Counted from the stretch's first letter, positions 5,723 through 13,063 are shown. The stretch: 14,249 nt of DNA from Rhodospirillales bacterium (GCA_023266795.1 JAHFPI010000024.1:1-14249); one strand, 5' to 3'. Numbers and translations: made by a program. Notes: generated by a model not told the origin, from the letters alone.

Positions 5723-7084
5723 TTGTCGGCAAACGGGGCTATGTATCTGATGTTAAATCGTTTTTTAATGATTATGCTGACGGCTAGCCTGTTGATTCTC
5801 GGCGGGGGGATAAATCCTGCCGAAGCCGCCCGCCACAAGAAGCATACCGTGCAGCCGCAGCCGGACCGGTTCGCCGAAATCGTCATTGAAGCCTCCACCG
5901 GCTATGTGCTCAGCGAAAGAAACGCCGACAAGGTGCTGTACCCCGCGTCGCTCAGTAAGATGATGACGCTTTACCTGACGTTTGACGCCATCGAGCGCGG
6001 CGCGCTGCGCAAAAACCAGATGGTCACCGTTTCAAAAAGGGCCGCGTCGCAGGAGCCGTCCTCGTTGGGGCTGCAGCCGGGCGAGAGCATCCGCGTCGAG
6101 GACGCCATTCTGGCGATCGCCACGAAATCCGCCAATGACTGCGCCGTCACGCTCGCCGAAGCCGTCGGCGGTTCCGAAAGCCATTTCGCCGCGCTGATGA
6201 CGGCCAAGGCCCGCCAGCTCGGCATGACGCACACGCATTTCGTCAACGCCTCCGGTCTTTTTAATCCCGGTCAGGTCAGCAGCGCGCGCGACATCTCGAT
6301 CCTCGCGCAGTCGCTCATCCACGACCATCCCCGCTATTACCACTATTTCAGCACAGACTCTTTCACCTACGCCGGCAACACCTACATGAACCACAACCGG
6401 CTGATGAACATTTATCCGGGCATGGACGGCTTCAAGACGGGCTATGTTTACGCCTCGGGCTACAATCTCGCGTCTTCCGCCGTGCGTAACGGCACGCGGC
6501 TGATCGGCGTGGTCTTCGGCGGCAAGACCGCCGGGATCCGCAACAACATCATGGCGCAGCTGCTGGACCGCGGCTTCGCCAGCGTCAGCAATATCCGCGT
6601 CGCCGAGCTGGCGCCGCAACAGCGGCAGCATCCGATGCCCGCCCGCCGCACCGTCATCGTCCCCGACCCGGCGCCTGACGCCGCAGAAGTCGCGGCGGAC
6701 AATGCCCCGCAATTCAACCCGACGGGCATGATCGTAGACCAGGGCGATACGGAAACGACTGACGGGGACAGCCACCCGGAAAAAGATTTTGTCGCCGCCT
6801 TCCAGCCGCGCACGCTCAACACCACACCGCTGACGACGGATAGCGGCGGCACCGGCTGGGCCATCCAGATCGGCGCCTTTGCCAGCCACGACGCCGGCGC
6901 GAAAGCGCTGCAGTTCGCCAAGACAAGCCTGCGCGGTCTCATCGCGGGCGTCGACACCATCGCCCCGCTGATGACGTCGCGGGGGATGATTTACCGCGCG
7001 CGGCTCTCCGGCCTCGCCCGCAATGACGCCACGCACGCCTGCCGCATCCTGAAAGGCAACTGCCTGATCCTGACGGACGAGTGA
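5723..7084 (+). CDS. Serine-type D-alanyl-D-alanine carboxypeptidase (S11/PBP5-like) with C-terminal SPOR domain
   Basis: Periplasmic low-molecular-weight penicillin-binding protein that removes the terminal D-Ala from peptidoglycan stem peptides. All three active-site motifs are present: SLSK (S76 nucleophile, K79), SAN (136-138) and KTG (238-240). A signal peptide covers about residues 11-36 (LNRFLMIMLTASLLILGGG, cut near AEA-AR). After the catalytic and linker regions (Pro/Asp-rich, about 300-370), the last ~80 residues begin GWAIQIGAFASHDAG and look like a SPOR domain, which binds denuded glycan strands and often brings proteins to the septum. There is no obvious C-terminal amphipathic anchor, so SPOR may replace it. 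Start: TTG 5723 has GGGGG 6 nt upstream; ATG 5741 or 5750 would give a tidier signal peptide and are real alternatives. The stop overlaps the TPR gene start. Confidence 0.92.
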   Translation: MSANGAMYLMLNRFLMIMLTASLLILGGGINPAEAARHKKHTVQPQPDRFAEIVIEASTGYVLSERNADKVLYPASLSKMMTLYLTFDAIERGALRKNQMVTVSKRAASQEPSSLGLQPGESIRVEDAILAIATKSANDCAVTLAEAVGGSESHFAALMTAKARQLGMTHTHFVNASGLFNPGQVSSARDISILAQSLIHDHPRYYHYFSTDSFTYAGNTYMNHNRLMNIYPGMDGFKTGYVYASGYNLASSAVRNGTRLIGVVFGGKTAGIRNNIMAQLLDRGFASVSNIRVAELAPQQRQHPMPARRTVIVPDPAPDAAEVAADNAPQFNPTGMIVDQGDTETTDGDSHPEKDFVAAFQPRTLNTTPLTTDSGGTGWAIQIGAFASHDAGAKALQFAKTSLRGLIAGVDTIAPLMTSRGMIYRARLSGLARNDATHACRILKGNCLILTDE

Positions 7085-7596
7085 TGCGGTCGCCGCTTTT
7101 CATTTTCACACGAACATTGACTCTGGCACTGACGCTGGGCCTGATGCTTCTCGCGTTCCGGCCCGCCGCCGCCGCGCAGAAGGAAATTCCCTTCCGCGAG
7201 GATGCGGGGCTGACGAAAGCGGAATATCTTTTATCCGCCGGACAATTCAGCGCGGCGCTGGATACGGCGGGCGAGGTGCTGCTGCGCCATCCCGACAACG
7301 CCGATGCCTATACCTATCGCGGCTATGCCTACAGCCGTCTCGGTGAAACCGCCGAAGCCGCCAAGAATTTCAAGAAGGCCCTGCTGCTCAACCCGACGCA
7401 TCTCGGCGCCAACTATTATCTCGCCGGACTTTATCTCGACTCCGGCGACGTGCAGCGCGCGATCGAGCAGCTGCAGGTGATCCGCATGGCCTGCGGCCAC
7501 ACCGACTGCGAGGAACTCCGCAGCCTCGAGCGCGACATCGACCGCTTTAAGCGCGGCGACCCGGCGAAAAAAGTAGAGCCTAAGAAAGAAGAGTAG
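7084..7596 (+). CDS. Exported tetratricopeptide-repeat protein
   Basis: 170 residues from the ATG at 7084, which overlaps the carboxypeptidase stop as TGATG; a GTG at 7081 would add one residue. An N-terminal signal peptide is clear (TRTLTLALTLGLMLLAF, cut after AAA near residue 30). About three TPR units follow: AEYLLSAGQFSAALDTAGEV, AYTYRGYAYSRLGETAEAAK with KKALLLNP, and GANYYLAGLYLDSGDVQRAI. The tail has two cysteines (MACGHTDCEEL) that could form a disulfide outside the cytoplasm, then a Lys/Glu-rich end (KKVEPKKEE). The stop TAG is followed at once by an in-frame TAA. TPRs mediate protein contacts; overlap with a D,D-carboxypeptidase gene suggests a role in cell-wall remodelling. That is inference from neighbourhood, and the partner is unknown. 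Confidence 0.88.
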   Translation: MRSPLFIFTRTLTLALTLGLMLLAFRPAAAAQKEIPFREDAGLTKAEYLLSAGQFSAALDTAGEVLLRHPDNADAYTYRGYAYSRLGETAEAAKNFKKALLLNPTHLGANYYLAGLYLDSGDVQRAIEQLQVIRMACGHTDCEELRSLERDIDRFKRGDPAKKVEPKKEE

Positions 7597-7600
7597 TAAA

Positions 7601-7702
7601 CTGTCTCCCCTGCGAAAGCAGTGGCCCAGTCGGGTCTTTACTCAAAAAATTCTTATCAGAAAACAAAGCACCAACTGGATCCCTGCTTGCGCAGGGACGA
7701 CG
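7601..7702. repeat. Inverted pair of REP-like palindromic elements in a convergent intergenic region
   Basis: The left element (7601-7630) carries CCCTGC-like DNA with the hairpin CTGC-GAAA-GCAG and ends GGCCCAGT. The right element (7674-7702) starts ACTGGATCC and holds a perfect 7-bp stem, TCCCTGC (7680-7686) and GCAGGGA (7691-7697) around TTGC. The reverse complement of the right element aligns with the left one (TCCCTGCGCAAGCAGGGATCC against TCCCCTGCGAAAGCAGTGGCC). The two are therefore inverted copies of one roughly 28-bp repeat, 43 nt apart. They lie between converging genes and could end transcription or stabilise messages from both sides. No T-tract directly follows either stem. Confidence 0.6.
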
Positions 7703-7717
7703 CTGTTTGGTGGGTGA

Positions 7718-9103
7718 TTACAACCTCGGGCCGGAGGGGCCGGTGATGGGTTTGCCGGGGGCGGGTTTGCCTTTGTCGAGTACCTTGGGGCGGCGCATCA
7801 GTTCCGGATAGAGCGGCAGCTGCTTCTGGTACTGCCCGCCCGCGACGATCAGCCGCTGCACGATCGGCGATTCACGGTCGCCGCTTTCCGCGAGGCGGTC
7901 GAGCGCCGTCCAGCCGCGCCGGTCGATTAAATCCGGATCGGCACCACGGTCGAGGAGGACATCCATCGCCCGGAGATTTTTGCGCTCGATGGCGTATTGC
8001 AGCGCCGTCTTGCCATCCTGATCCTTGAGGTTGGGGCTGGCGCCTGACACCAGCGCCTCGTCGAGAAAATCTATTTTATCCTGCATGACCGCGTGATGCA
8101 CCAGCCCGCGGCCCTTGTCATCCTTGCTGTCCGGATCGGCCTTATTGCCGAGCATCACCCGTGCGGCGTCGAGCCACCGGTTCTTGTTGGCATCGGACAG
8201 CTGCACGATATGGCGCAGCAGTTCTTCCATCGGCGTGACGCCGGCCTTGTTGGCGTCGGCGACGAGCTCCGGCGCGCGCTCCAGCAGCCGCGAAATCATC
8301 CGCGCGTTCTGCGTGTGCGCCAGCGCGTGAAGCACGTTGTTGCCCTTGGCGTCCTTGACGGACAACTCGGCCTTTGCCACCGCGCTGAGGAAAGTTTCCT
8401 CCATCTCCAGCCGCGCGGCCAGGTGCAGGATCGTCTCGCCCAGCGGGTTGGCTGAGTCGATATCCGCCTTGAGGATGAGCGCTTTCTGCAATTCCTTGGG
8501 ATAGCGCTGCAGGCGTTTTTCATCAAGCATCATCATATAGGCCGTCTGGCCCTTCTTGTTGGCGATATTGGGATTTGCGCCGTGCGTGAGCAGCAGGCCG
8601 ACCATCTCCGGATGATCGAGGAAATAATGCAGCGGCGTGTCGCCTTTTTCATCCTGCTCGTTGAAGCGGGCGTTGTGCCTGGCCAGCGCCTCGATGACAT
8701 CCACCGCGTAAGTCCGCGCCACATGCGCCGGCGTCCGGCCCGCGCTGTCCTTGATGTTCGGATCGGCGTTGAATTTCAGCAGCGCGAGAAGGAAGGTTTC
8801 CTGATTTTGCGTTGTGGCAATGTGCAGCGGCGTCTGGCCGAAAGAATCCTGCAAGTTCACGTTCGCGCCGGCCTTGATCAGCGCCAGCACGATGGGATAG
8901 TTGCCGTCGCGCAACGCCATGTGCAGCGGAGGATATTTGTAAGTGCCGGGCAGGTTCATATCCGCGCCATCAGCGATCAGCGAGCGGACTTTTCCCAGAT
9001 CGCCGACGGAAACAGCATACTGCAGCCGCGTGTAACCCCACTGCCCGATTTGATTCGGGTCGGGATGGAAAAACTTTTTCACAGAATTAGAGAAACTGCC
9101 CAC
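7718..9103 (-). CDS. Ankyrin-repeat protein (about 12 repeats)
   Basis: 461 residues made almost entirely of ankyrin units from about residue 23 to 435, recognisable by recurring G-TPLH-A and GADPN turns. Examples: PPLHMALRDGNYPIVLALIK, GQTPLHIATTQNQETFLLAL, GDTPLHYFLDHPEMVGLLLT, GETILHLAAR, GKTALQYAIERKNLRAMDVL and GWTALDRLAESGD. Units near 205-240 and 290-345 are longer and irregular. The C-terminus is Pro/Lys/Gly-rich (KGKPAPGKPITGPSGP). There is no signal peptide or membrane segment, so it is cytosolic unless secreted by a specialised system. The start is the GTG at 9103, with AAGGAG 10 nt upstream. Ankyrin repeats bind proteins; long bacterial examples include both internal proteins and host-directed effectors, and the sequence does not decide which. 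It appears monocistronic. Confidence 0.9.
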   Translation of the reverse strand: MGSFSNSVKKFFHPDPNQIGQWGYTRLQYAVSVGDLGKVRSLIADGADMNLPGTYKYPPLHMALRDGNYPIVLALIKAGANVNLQDSFGQTPLHIATTQNQETFLLALLKFNADPNIKDSAGRTPAHVARTYAVDVIEALARHNARFNEQDEKGDTPLHYFLDHPEMVGLLLTHGANPNIANKKGQTAYMMMLDEKRLQRYPKELQKALILKADIDSANPLGETILHLAARLEMEETFLSAVAKAELSVKDAKGNNVLHALAHTQNARMISRLLERAPELVADANKAGVTPMEELLRHIVQLSDANKNRWLDAARVMLGNKADPDSKDDKGRGLVHHAVMQDKIDFLDEALVSGASPNLKDQDGKTALQYAIERKNLRAMDVLLDRGADPDLIDRRGWTALDRLAESGDRESPIVQRLIVAGGQYQKQLPLYPELMRRPKVLDKGKPAPGKPITGPSGPRL

Positions 9104-9195
9104 GCTGGAAACGCTCCTTCAAATATCTGTCTTGTATGTCAACTAAGGGACATTATCATGCACCATAAATAGAGTCCACCACCTCAAAAGAGTTT

Positions 9196-9223
9196 TTTAC
9201 CAAATTCTGCCAAATTTTATAAT
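9196..9223 (+). promoter_or_regulatory. Candidate sigma70 promoter of the protease-FHA operon
   Basis: TTTACC (9196-9201, 4 of 6 to the -35 consensus), a 16-nt spacer, then a perfect TATAAT (9218-9223) that overlaps a second TATAAT (9223-9228). It lies in a very AT-rich stretch within a divergent intergenic region. A start site near 9230 would leave a leader of about 85 nt before the ATG at 9315. Confidence 0.5.
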
Positions 9224-9314
9224 ATAATTACATATTTCTGGCTAATCAACGGAGGCGCTTTAATTCTTGCCCTGTCCGGCTTTCTCATCGAGAATTGCAG
9301 AACGAAGGGGATTC

Positions 9315-10697
9315 ATGCGTCCATTTTTTATCTTTTCCACAGCGATAATACTGGCCGCCTTTCTGGCCATCCTGCCCGTGGGCGCGGCGGCGCCGCCGAC
9401 GATTCCGCAGACCGACGAGGCGCAACGTCTTTATCAGGACTATGGCGACGCCGTCTATCAGGTGCAGGTCATCGACCTGACCTCCAACAAAAAAACCAGC
9501 ATCGGCTCCGGCTTCCAGTTCACGGCGGACGGGCTGATCGCCACCAACTATCACGTCGTGGCCGAAGCTCTCCAGCGCCCCGCCAGCAACCGCATTGAAT
9601 TTCTCCACGACAAGGGCGAAAAGGGATCGCTGAAAGTCCTGATTGCCGACGCCGTCCATGATCTGGCGATCGTCAAAATGGACCATCCGGGCAAGACATG
9701 GCTGACGCTCGGCACGTCGAAACTGCCCAAGGGCGCGAAATTATTTTCTCTCGGCAACCCGCACGACATCGGCTTCACCATCATCGAAGGCACGTTCAAC
9801 GGCCTGTCGAAGGAAAGCTTCATCGACAAGATCCATTTCTCCGGCGGGATCAACCCCGGCATGAGCGGCGGCCCCGCCATCGGCCATAACGGCGCCGTCG
9901 CCGGCATCAACGTCGCGACCGCCGGCAACCAGATCAGCTTCCTCGTGCCGGTCGAGCCGCTGCAACAGCTGCTGGAAGAATATCACCGGCACCCGCCGGG
10001 CTACGATTTTATCAGCCATGCCGACACCCACATTCAGGAGCAGCTGCTCGCCAGTCAGGAACACAGCATCCGCGCCCTGCTGGACAAAAAATGGGAGAAC
10101 GTGCCCTTCGGCCCGGTGATGGTGCCGGGGCGCATCCACGACGTACTGAAATGCTGGGGCGGCGCCAACCACAAGGAAAAAGACCCCTACCAGAATTATT
10201 ACTCGATGTGCTCCAGCCAGGACCGCATGTTCCTCGACAGCGATTTCGACACCAGCATCATCCTCTACCGCTATAATTATATCGTCGGCAAGGACAACCT
10301 CAATCTGGTGCGGTTTTACAATTTTTATCAGGGGCAGTTCAGCGTCCCCGGCACCGATTTTCAAAACGCCAAGGAAGGCGACGTCAGCAACTTCGACTGC
10401 AACAGCCGCTTCGTCGATCTCGCCGGTTTCCGCTGGAAGGCGAGCTTCTGCGTCCGCCAGTATAAAAAATATCCGGCGGTCTTCGACATGCACCTCTACA
10501 TGGCGATGGTCGGCGCCGGTAAAAAAGGATTTATCGCCAGCCTGATGGCGCAGGGCGTGTCGAAACAGAACGCCCTCGCGCTGGCGCAGCGGTTTATGAG
10601 CGAAATAAAGCCGCGCCCCGCCGAGGCCGCCGCCGCAACCAAGCCGCTTCCCCCGCCGCCCAAAAAGAAAGGGGGGCCGCGTGAAACTCATCCTTGA
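9315..10697 (+). CDS. Exported trypsin-like serine protease with novel cysteine-containing C-terminal region
   Basis: 460 residues from the ATG at 9315. A signal peptide covers residues 1-26 (FFIFSTAIILAAFLAILPVG, cut after AAA). The chymotrypsin-fold protease at about 35-220 carries the full HtrA-like triad: H80 in ATNYHVV, D116 in AVHDLAIVKMD and S184 in GMSGGPAI. No PDZ domain follows. Residues about 225-435 form a region I do not recognise, with four cysteines (KCWGG, MCSSQ, DCNSR, FCVRQ) that may make two disulfides. The tail is Pro/Lys-rich (KPLPPPPKKKGG). The ATG has GAAGGGG 4 nt upstream and starts directly at the signal peptide. A TTG at 9267 behind GGAGG (11-nt spacing) would add 16 residues and cannot be ruled out. 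The 3' end overlaps the FHA gene by 17 nt, so the two are translated together. Confidence 0.88.
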   Translation: MRPFFIFSTAIILAAFLAILPVGAAAPPTIPQTDEAQRLYQDYGDAVYQVQVIDLTSNKKTSIGSGFQFTADGLIATNYHVVAEALQRPASNRIEFLHDKGEKGSLKVLIADAVHDLAIVKMDHPGKTWLTLGTSKLPKGAKLFSLGNPHDIGFTIIEGTFNGLSKESFIDKIHFSGGINPGMSGGPAIGHNGAVAGINVATAGNQISFLVPVEPLQQLLEEYHRHPPGYDFISHADTHIQEQLLASQEHSIRALLDKKWENVPFGPVMVPGRIHDVLKCWGGANHKEKDPYQNYYSMCSSQDRMFLDSDFDTSIILYRYNYIVGKDNLNLVRFYNFYQGQFSVPGTDFQNAKEGDVSNFDCNSRFVDLAGFRWKASFCVRQYKKYPAVFDMHLYMAMVGAGKKGFIASLMAQGVSKQNALALAQRFMSEIKPRPAEAAAATKPLPPPPKKKGGPRETHP

Positions 10698-11667
10698 AAT
10701 CAGGAAGCACAGCGACGACGAGCAGGCGCTGCACCTCGCCTTCAAAAAATTTCCCGTCACCGTCGGGCGCGGCTTCGACAATGACGTGATCCTGACCGAC
10801 CCGTATGTCAGCCCGCTGCACCTGCGGATCGACTATGACGGCGAGACCTGCAAAGTCAGCGACCCCGGCAGCGACAACGGCTTCACCGTCAACGCGCTGC
10901 CGCACCCGAAGCGCGTCGCGCATGTCCGTCCCGGCGACATCCTGCGCATCGGCCAGACGGAGATCGGCATTTATACGCCGGGATACCCCGTCGCCGCCAC
11001 GCTCCGCCTGCAAAAAGGCCACCCGATATTCGCGTGGCTGTCGCGCTCGCTGAACGTCTGGGCCAGCGTCCTGCTGGCGCTCGCCGTCACGCTCTGCTGG
11101 ACCTTCCTGCAGATCTGGACGGATGAACCGGGGCTGTCGCTCGCCGCCGCCGCCGCCGGAACCGCCCTGCTTATCGTGCTGTGGGCGGCTGCCTGGTCTG
11201 TGGCTGGGCGCCTGACGCGGCACAAGGCGCACTTCAAGAGCCACGCCGCTATGATGTGCCTTTACATGATCGCCGGCACGGTCGCGTGGTACATCGAGGC
11301 TTACGCCGATTTCCTGACCAATGAAAACTGGCTCTCCGGCGGGATCAGCTACGGCCTCAATTTCATCCTGCTGTCTTTCCTGCTCTACGGCAGCCTGACG
11401 CTCGCCACCCTGATGCCGCAGCGGCGGCGGCAGCTGGCGGCAGTGTTCTTCTCGTTCGGGCTGGTGGGCGGCGTTTTCATCTTCAGCCTCGTCGGCGCCA
11501 AGAGCTTCAATCAGGCGCCGATGTACCCCGCGACGCTGGAGCCTTTCCTGTCGCAGCTCGCGCCTGCGGATACGCCGGAGCAGTTTATGGCCGGCAATAA
11601 GGATTTATTCGCCTCGGATGAATTTGACCGTCCCGCCGATAAGAAAAGCGCGATGCCGAAACCTTAG
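10681..11667 (+). CDS. FHA-domain membrane protein with five predicted transmembrane segments
   Basis: 328 residues from the GTG at 10681, preceded by AAAGGGGGG and overlapping the protease gene by 17 nt. Residues about 1-100 are a forkhead-associated domain with its phosphothreonine-binding residues in place: VGRGFDND (G29, R30), SPLHLRI (S44, H47) and SDNGFTVN (N66, G67). Hydrophobic segments follow at about 125-146, 154-176, 188-208, 223-245 and 251-272, with Arg-rich loops (MPQRRRQ) suggesting cytoplasmic sides. The C-terminal ~55 residues are hydrophilic. An odd number of segments would place the FHA domain and the C-terminus on opposite sides; with FHA in the cytoplasm the tail would face the periplasm, where the partner protease acts. 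FHA domains read Thr phosphorylation, so a Ser/Thr kinase should exist elsewhere; none is in this window. Confidence 0.88.
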   Translation: MKLILEIRKHSDDEQALHLAFKKFPVTVGRGFDNDVILTDPYVSPLHLRIDYDGETCKVSDPGSDNGFTVNALPHPKRVAHVRPGDILRIGQTEIGIYTPGYPVAATLRLQKGHPIFAWLSRSLNVWASVLLALAVTLCWTFLQIWTDEPGLSLAAAAAGTALLIVLWAAAWSVAGRLTRHKAHFKSHAAMMCLYMIAGTVAWYIEAYADFLTNENWLSGGISYGLNFILLSFLLYGSLTLATLMPQRRRQLAAVFFSFGLVGGVFIFSLVGAKSFNQAPMYPATLEPFLSQLAPADTPEQFMAGNKDLFASDEFDRPADKKSAMPKP

Positions 11668-11701
11668 ATAAGTTTCAGATTGAACGTACAAATCCTCGCC
11701 A

Positions 11702-11759
11702 CGCCGGATTTATTCCGGCGTCCATGGATGCCGCAACAAGTGCGGCATGGCGGTTTTTT
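11702..11759 (+). terminator. Two adjacent hairpins with a T-tract, probable terminator of the protease-FHA operon
   Basis: The first stem is CGCCGGA (11702-11708) with TCCGGCG (11714-11720). The second is ATGCCGCA (11728-11735) with TGCGGCAT (11741-11748), 8 perfect pairs around ACAAG. TTTTTT follows at 11754-11759 after GGCGG. On the plus strand this is a plausible intrinsic terminator, although the T-tract sits 5 nt beyond the stem. The double-hairpin form also fits a dispersed repeat element that was recruited here. Confidence 0.55.
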
Positions 11760-11774
11760 AAAAGTGCCCAACCC

Positions 11775-12353
11775 CTAAAAGTGGATGTCCTTGGGTTTTT
11801 TCGGATCGATGACGCGTGGCGGCGGCTCGGGCAGGTTGGGATACATCGCCGAATTTTCCATCGCCCCCTGCTCGTAGGTCTTTCCGCAATTGATGGTCAC
11901 GCGCGGCGGCGGGCCGCCCTTTTCCTCTTTCAGCAGGCCGGTAACGCTGATCGCGACGTTGGCGGCGCGCGCGGCTTCGTGCAGCTTGATATAGCCCGGC
12001 AGCTCGCGGATGTCGTTGGTGGTGAAATCGGTGAAATCGGTCACGATCGGCAGGCCGAGGGTGATGATCGGGGAATACTGCGGGCGGCCCTGACCGTCCG
12101 TCTGGGTGAGCAGATTGATGACTCTGGCGTTCAGCGCTGCGGGATCATCCTTCAGGTGCGACACCTTGTTAAAAAGGCCCATCAGGTTCTCGCCGACAAA
12201 ATCGGGGAATCTCTGCGCCGTGTTGCTGAAAATATGGTCCAGAATATCCAGCTGGATCGCCTGTTTGCGCTCATCATTCAGCGCCGGATTGATGATCTCA
12301 CGGATGCTGTCGCCCACGGGTTTATTATTGTCCGGATAGTCTGCCATCGCCAT
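11775..12353 (-). CDS. Hypothetical protein, second of a tandem paralogous pair
   Basis: 192 residues, soluble, with no signal peptide or membrane segment; family not recognised. It aligns end to end with the neighbour at 12401-12976: PVGDSIREIINPALNDERKQ near the start, LDILDHIF, GLFNKV, YSPIITLGLPIVTDFTDF, ELPGYIKLHEAARAANVA, and a highly conserved C-terminal block, CGKTYEQGAMEN then YPNLPEP. The last ~20 residues are unlike the sister and rich in Pro and Lys (PPPRVIDPKKPKDIHF). The start at 12353 has AGAGGA 6 nt upstream; a second ATG at 12347 is weaker. It lies 47 nt after the sister's stop with no terminator between, so the two probably share one message. Confidence 0.75.
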   Translation of the reverse strand: MAMADYPDNNKPVGDSIREIINPALNDERKQAIQLDILDHIFSNTAQRFPDFVGENLMGLFNKVSHLKDDPAALNARVINLLTQTDGQGRPQYSPIITLGLPIVTDFTDFTTNDIRELPGYIKLHEAARAANVAISVTGLLKEEKGGPPPRVTINCGKTYEQGAMENSAMYPNLPEPPPRVIDPKKPKDIHF

Positions 12354-12400
12354 GTGTAATCCTCTTTCTTAAAAACCGAATCGCGCAATCTATAGAGATT

Positions 12401-12976
12401 TTATTTAAAAGTGAAAGCCTTTGCTGTCTTTAAATCGGCAGCCAGCATGACGGGCGCCACCGGCTCGGGCAGGTTCGGGTATATCGACGCATTCTCCATC
12501 GCCCCCTGCTCGTAGGTTTTGCTGCAATCGATGGTTATTTTAGGCGCGCCGCTGTCTTCCTTCAGCAGTCCGGACAGGCGGACGGCCACATTCGCGTCGC
12601 GTGCGGCTTCGTGAAATTTAATATAGCCCGGCAGGTTCCTGATATCGTCGGCGAAAAAATCGGTGAACTGGGTCACAATCGGCAGGCCGATCTCTATGAC
12701 CGGGGAATACATCGGCTGGCCCTGCTGATCCGTCAGCGTGAGAAGCGTGAGAACCGTCCGGTTCGTATCGTCCCACTCGGCATAGGCCACTTCATTAAAA
12801 AGGCCCGTCAGATTTTCCTTCAGGCAGGCGGGAAGGTCTTCCGCCATGTCGCCGAAAATCTGATCCAGAATATCCATCTGGATCTGCTGCTTGCGCTCGT
12901 CGGCCAGCGCCGGATTGATGATGTCGCGGATGCTGTCGCCCACGGGTCTGAAGTCCGGATAATCTGCTGTTGCCAT
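12401..12976 (-). CDS. Hypothetical protein, first of a tandem paralogous pair
   Basis: 191 residues, soluble and leaderless; family not recognised. Shared blocks with the downstream sister: PVGDSIRDIINPALADERKQ, MDILDQIF, NLTGLFNEV, YSPVIEIGLPIVTQFTDFF, LPGYIKFHEAARDANVA, SGLLKED and CSKTYEQGAMEN with YPNLPEP. The invariant single Cys before KTYEQGAMEN is the most striking conserved position. The middle (about 68-85) and the tail are the diverged parts. The start at 12976 has AGAGG 7 nt upstream, and both paralogs keep the same leader TTAAGAAAGAGG, so the duplication included the ribosome-binding region. A good promoter lies about 60 nt upstream. It is transcribed divergently from recF. Confidence 0.75.
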   Translation of the reverse strand: MATADYPDFRPVGDSIRDIINPALADERKQQIQMDILDQIFGDMAEDLPACLKENLTGLFNEVAYAEWDDTNRTVLTLLTLTDQQGQPMYSPVIEIGLPIVTQFTDFFADDIRNLPGYIKFHEAARDANVAVRLSGLLKEDSGAPKITIDCSKTYEQGAMENASIYPNLPEPVAPVMLAADLKTAKAFTFK

Positions 12977-13034
12977 TTGTGCGCCTCTTTCTTAACCTGA
13001 ATCACAGAATCGGTTTTTGCATTAAAGATGTTCA

Positions 13035-13063
13035 GTTATAAACAATTTTATGACTAACGTCAA
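13035..13063 (-). promoter_or_regulatory. Sigma70-type promoter of the paralogous hypothetical pair
   Basis: On the minus strand: TTGACG (complement of 13058-13063, 5 of 6 to consensus), a spacer of exactly 17 nt, then TATAAC (complement of 13035-13040, 5 of 6). A start near 13028 would leave a leader of about 50 nt before the ATG at 12976. This is the best promoter match in the window. Confidence 0.65.

Noticed and set aside
6032..7036. A 334-codon open frame on the minus strand across the carboxypeptidase gene
   Set aside because: It lies wholly antisense to a gene with complete catalytic motifs. Its predicted protein is Arg/Gly/Ala/Val-rich with no recognisable domain, as expected of a high-G+C shadow frame.
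9741..10781. A 346-codon open frame on the minus strand across the protease gene
   Set aside because: Antisense to the serine protease, whose triad and signal peptide are convincing. The antisense product has shadow-type composition and no domain.
12362..12400. A terminator between the two paralogous hypothetical genes (dyad AATCT/AGATT near 12388-12401)
   Set aside because: The stem is only five AT-rich pairs with no T-tract after it in the direction of transcription, so it should not block read-through.
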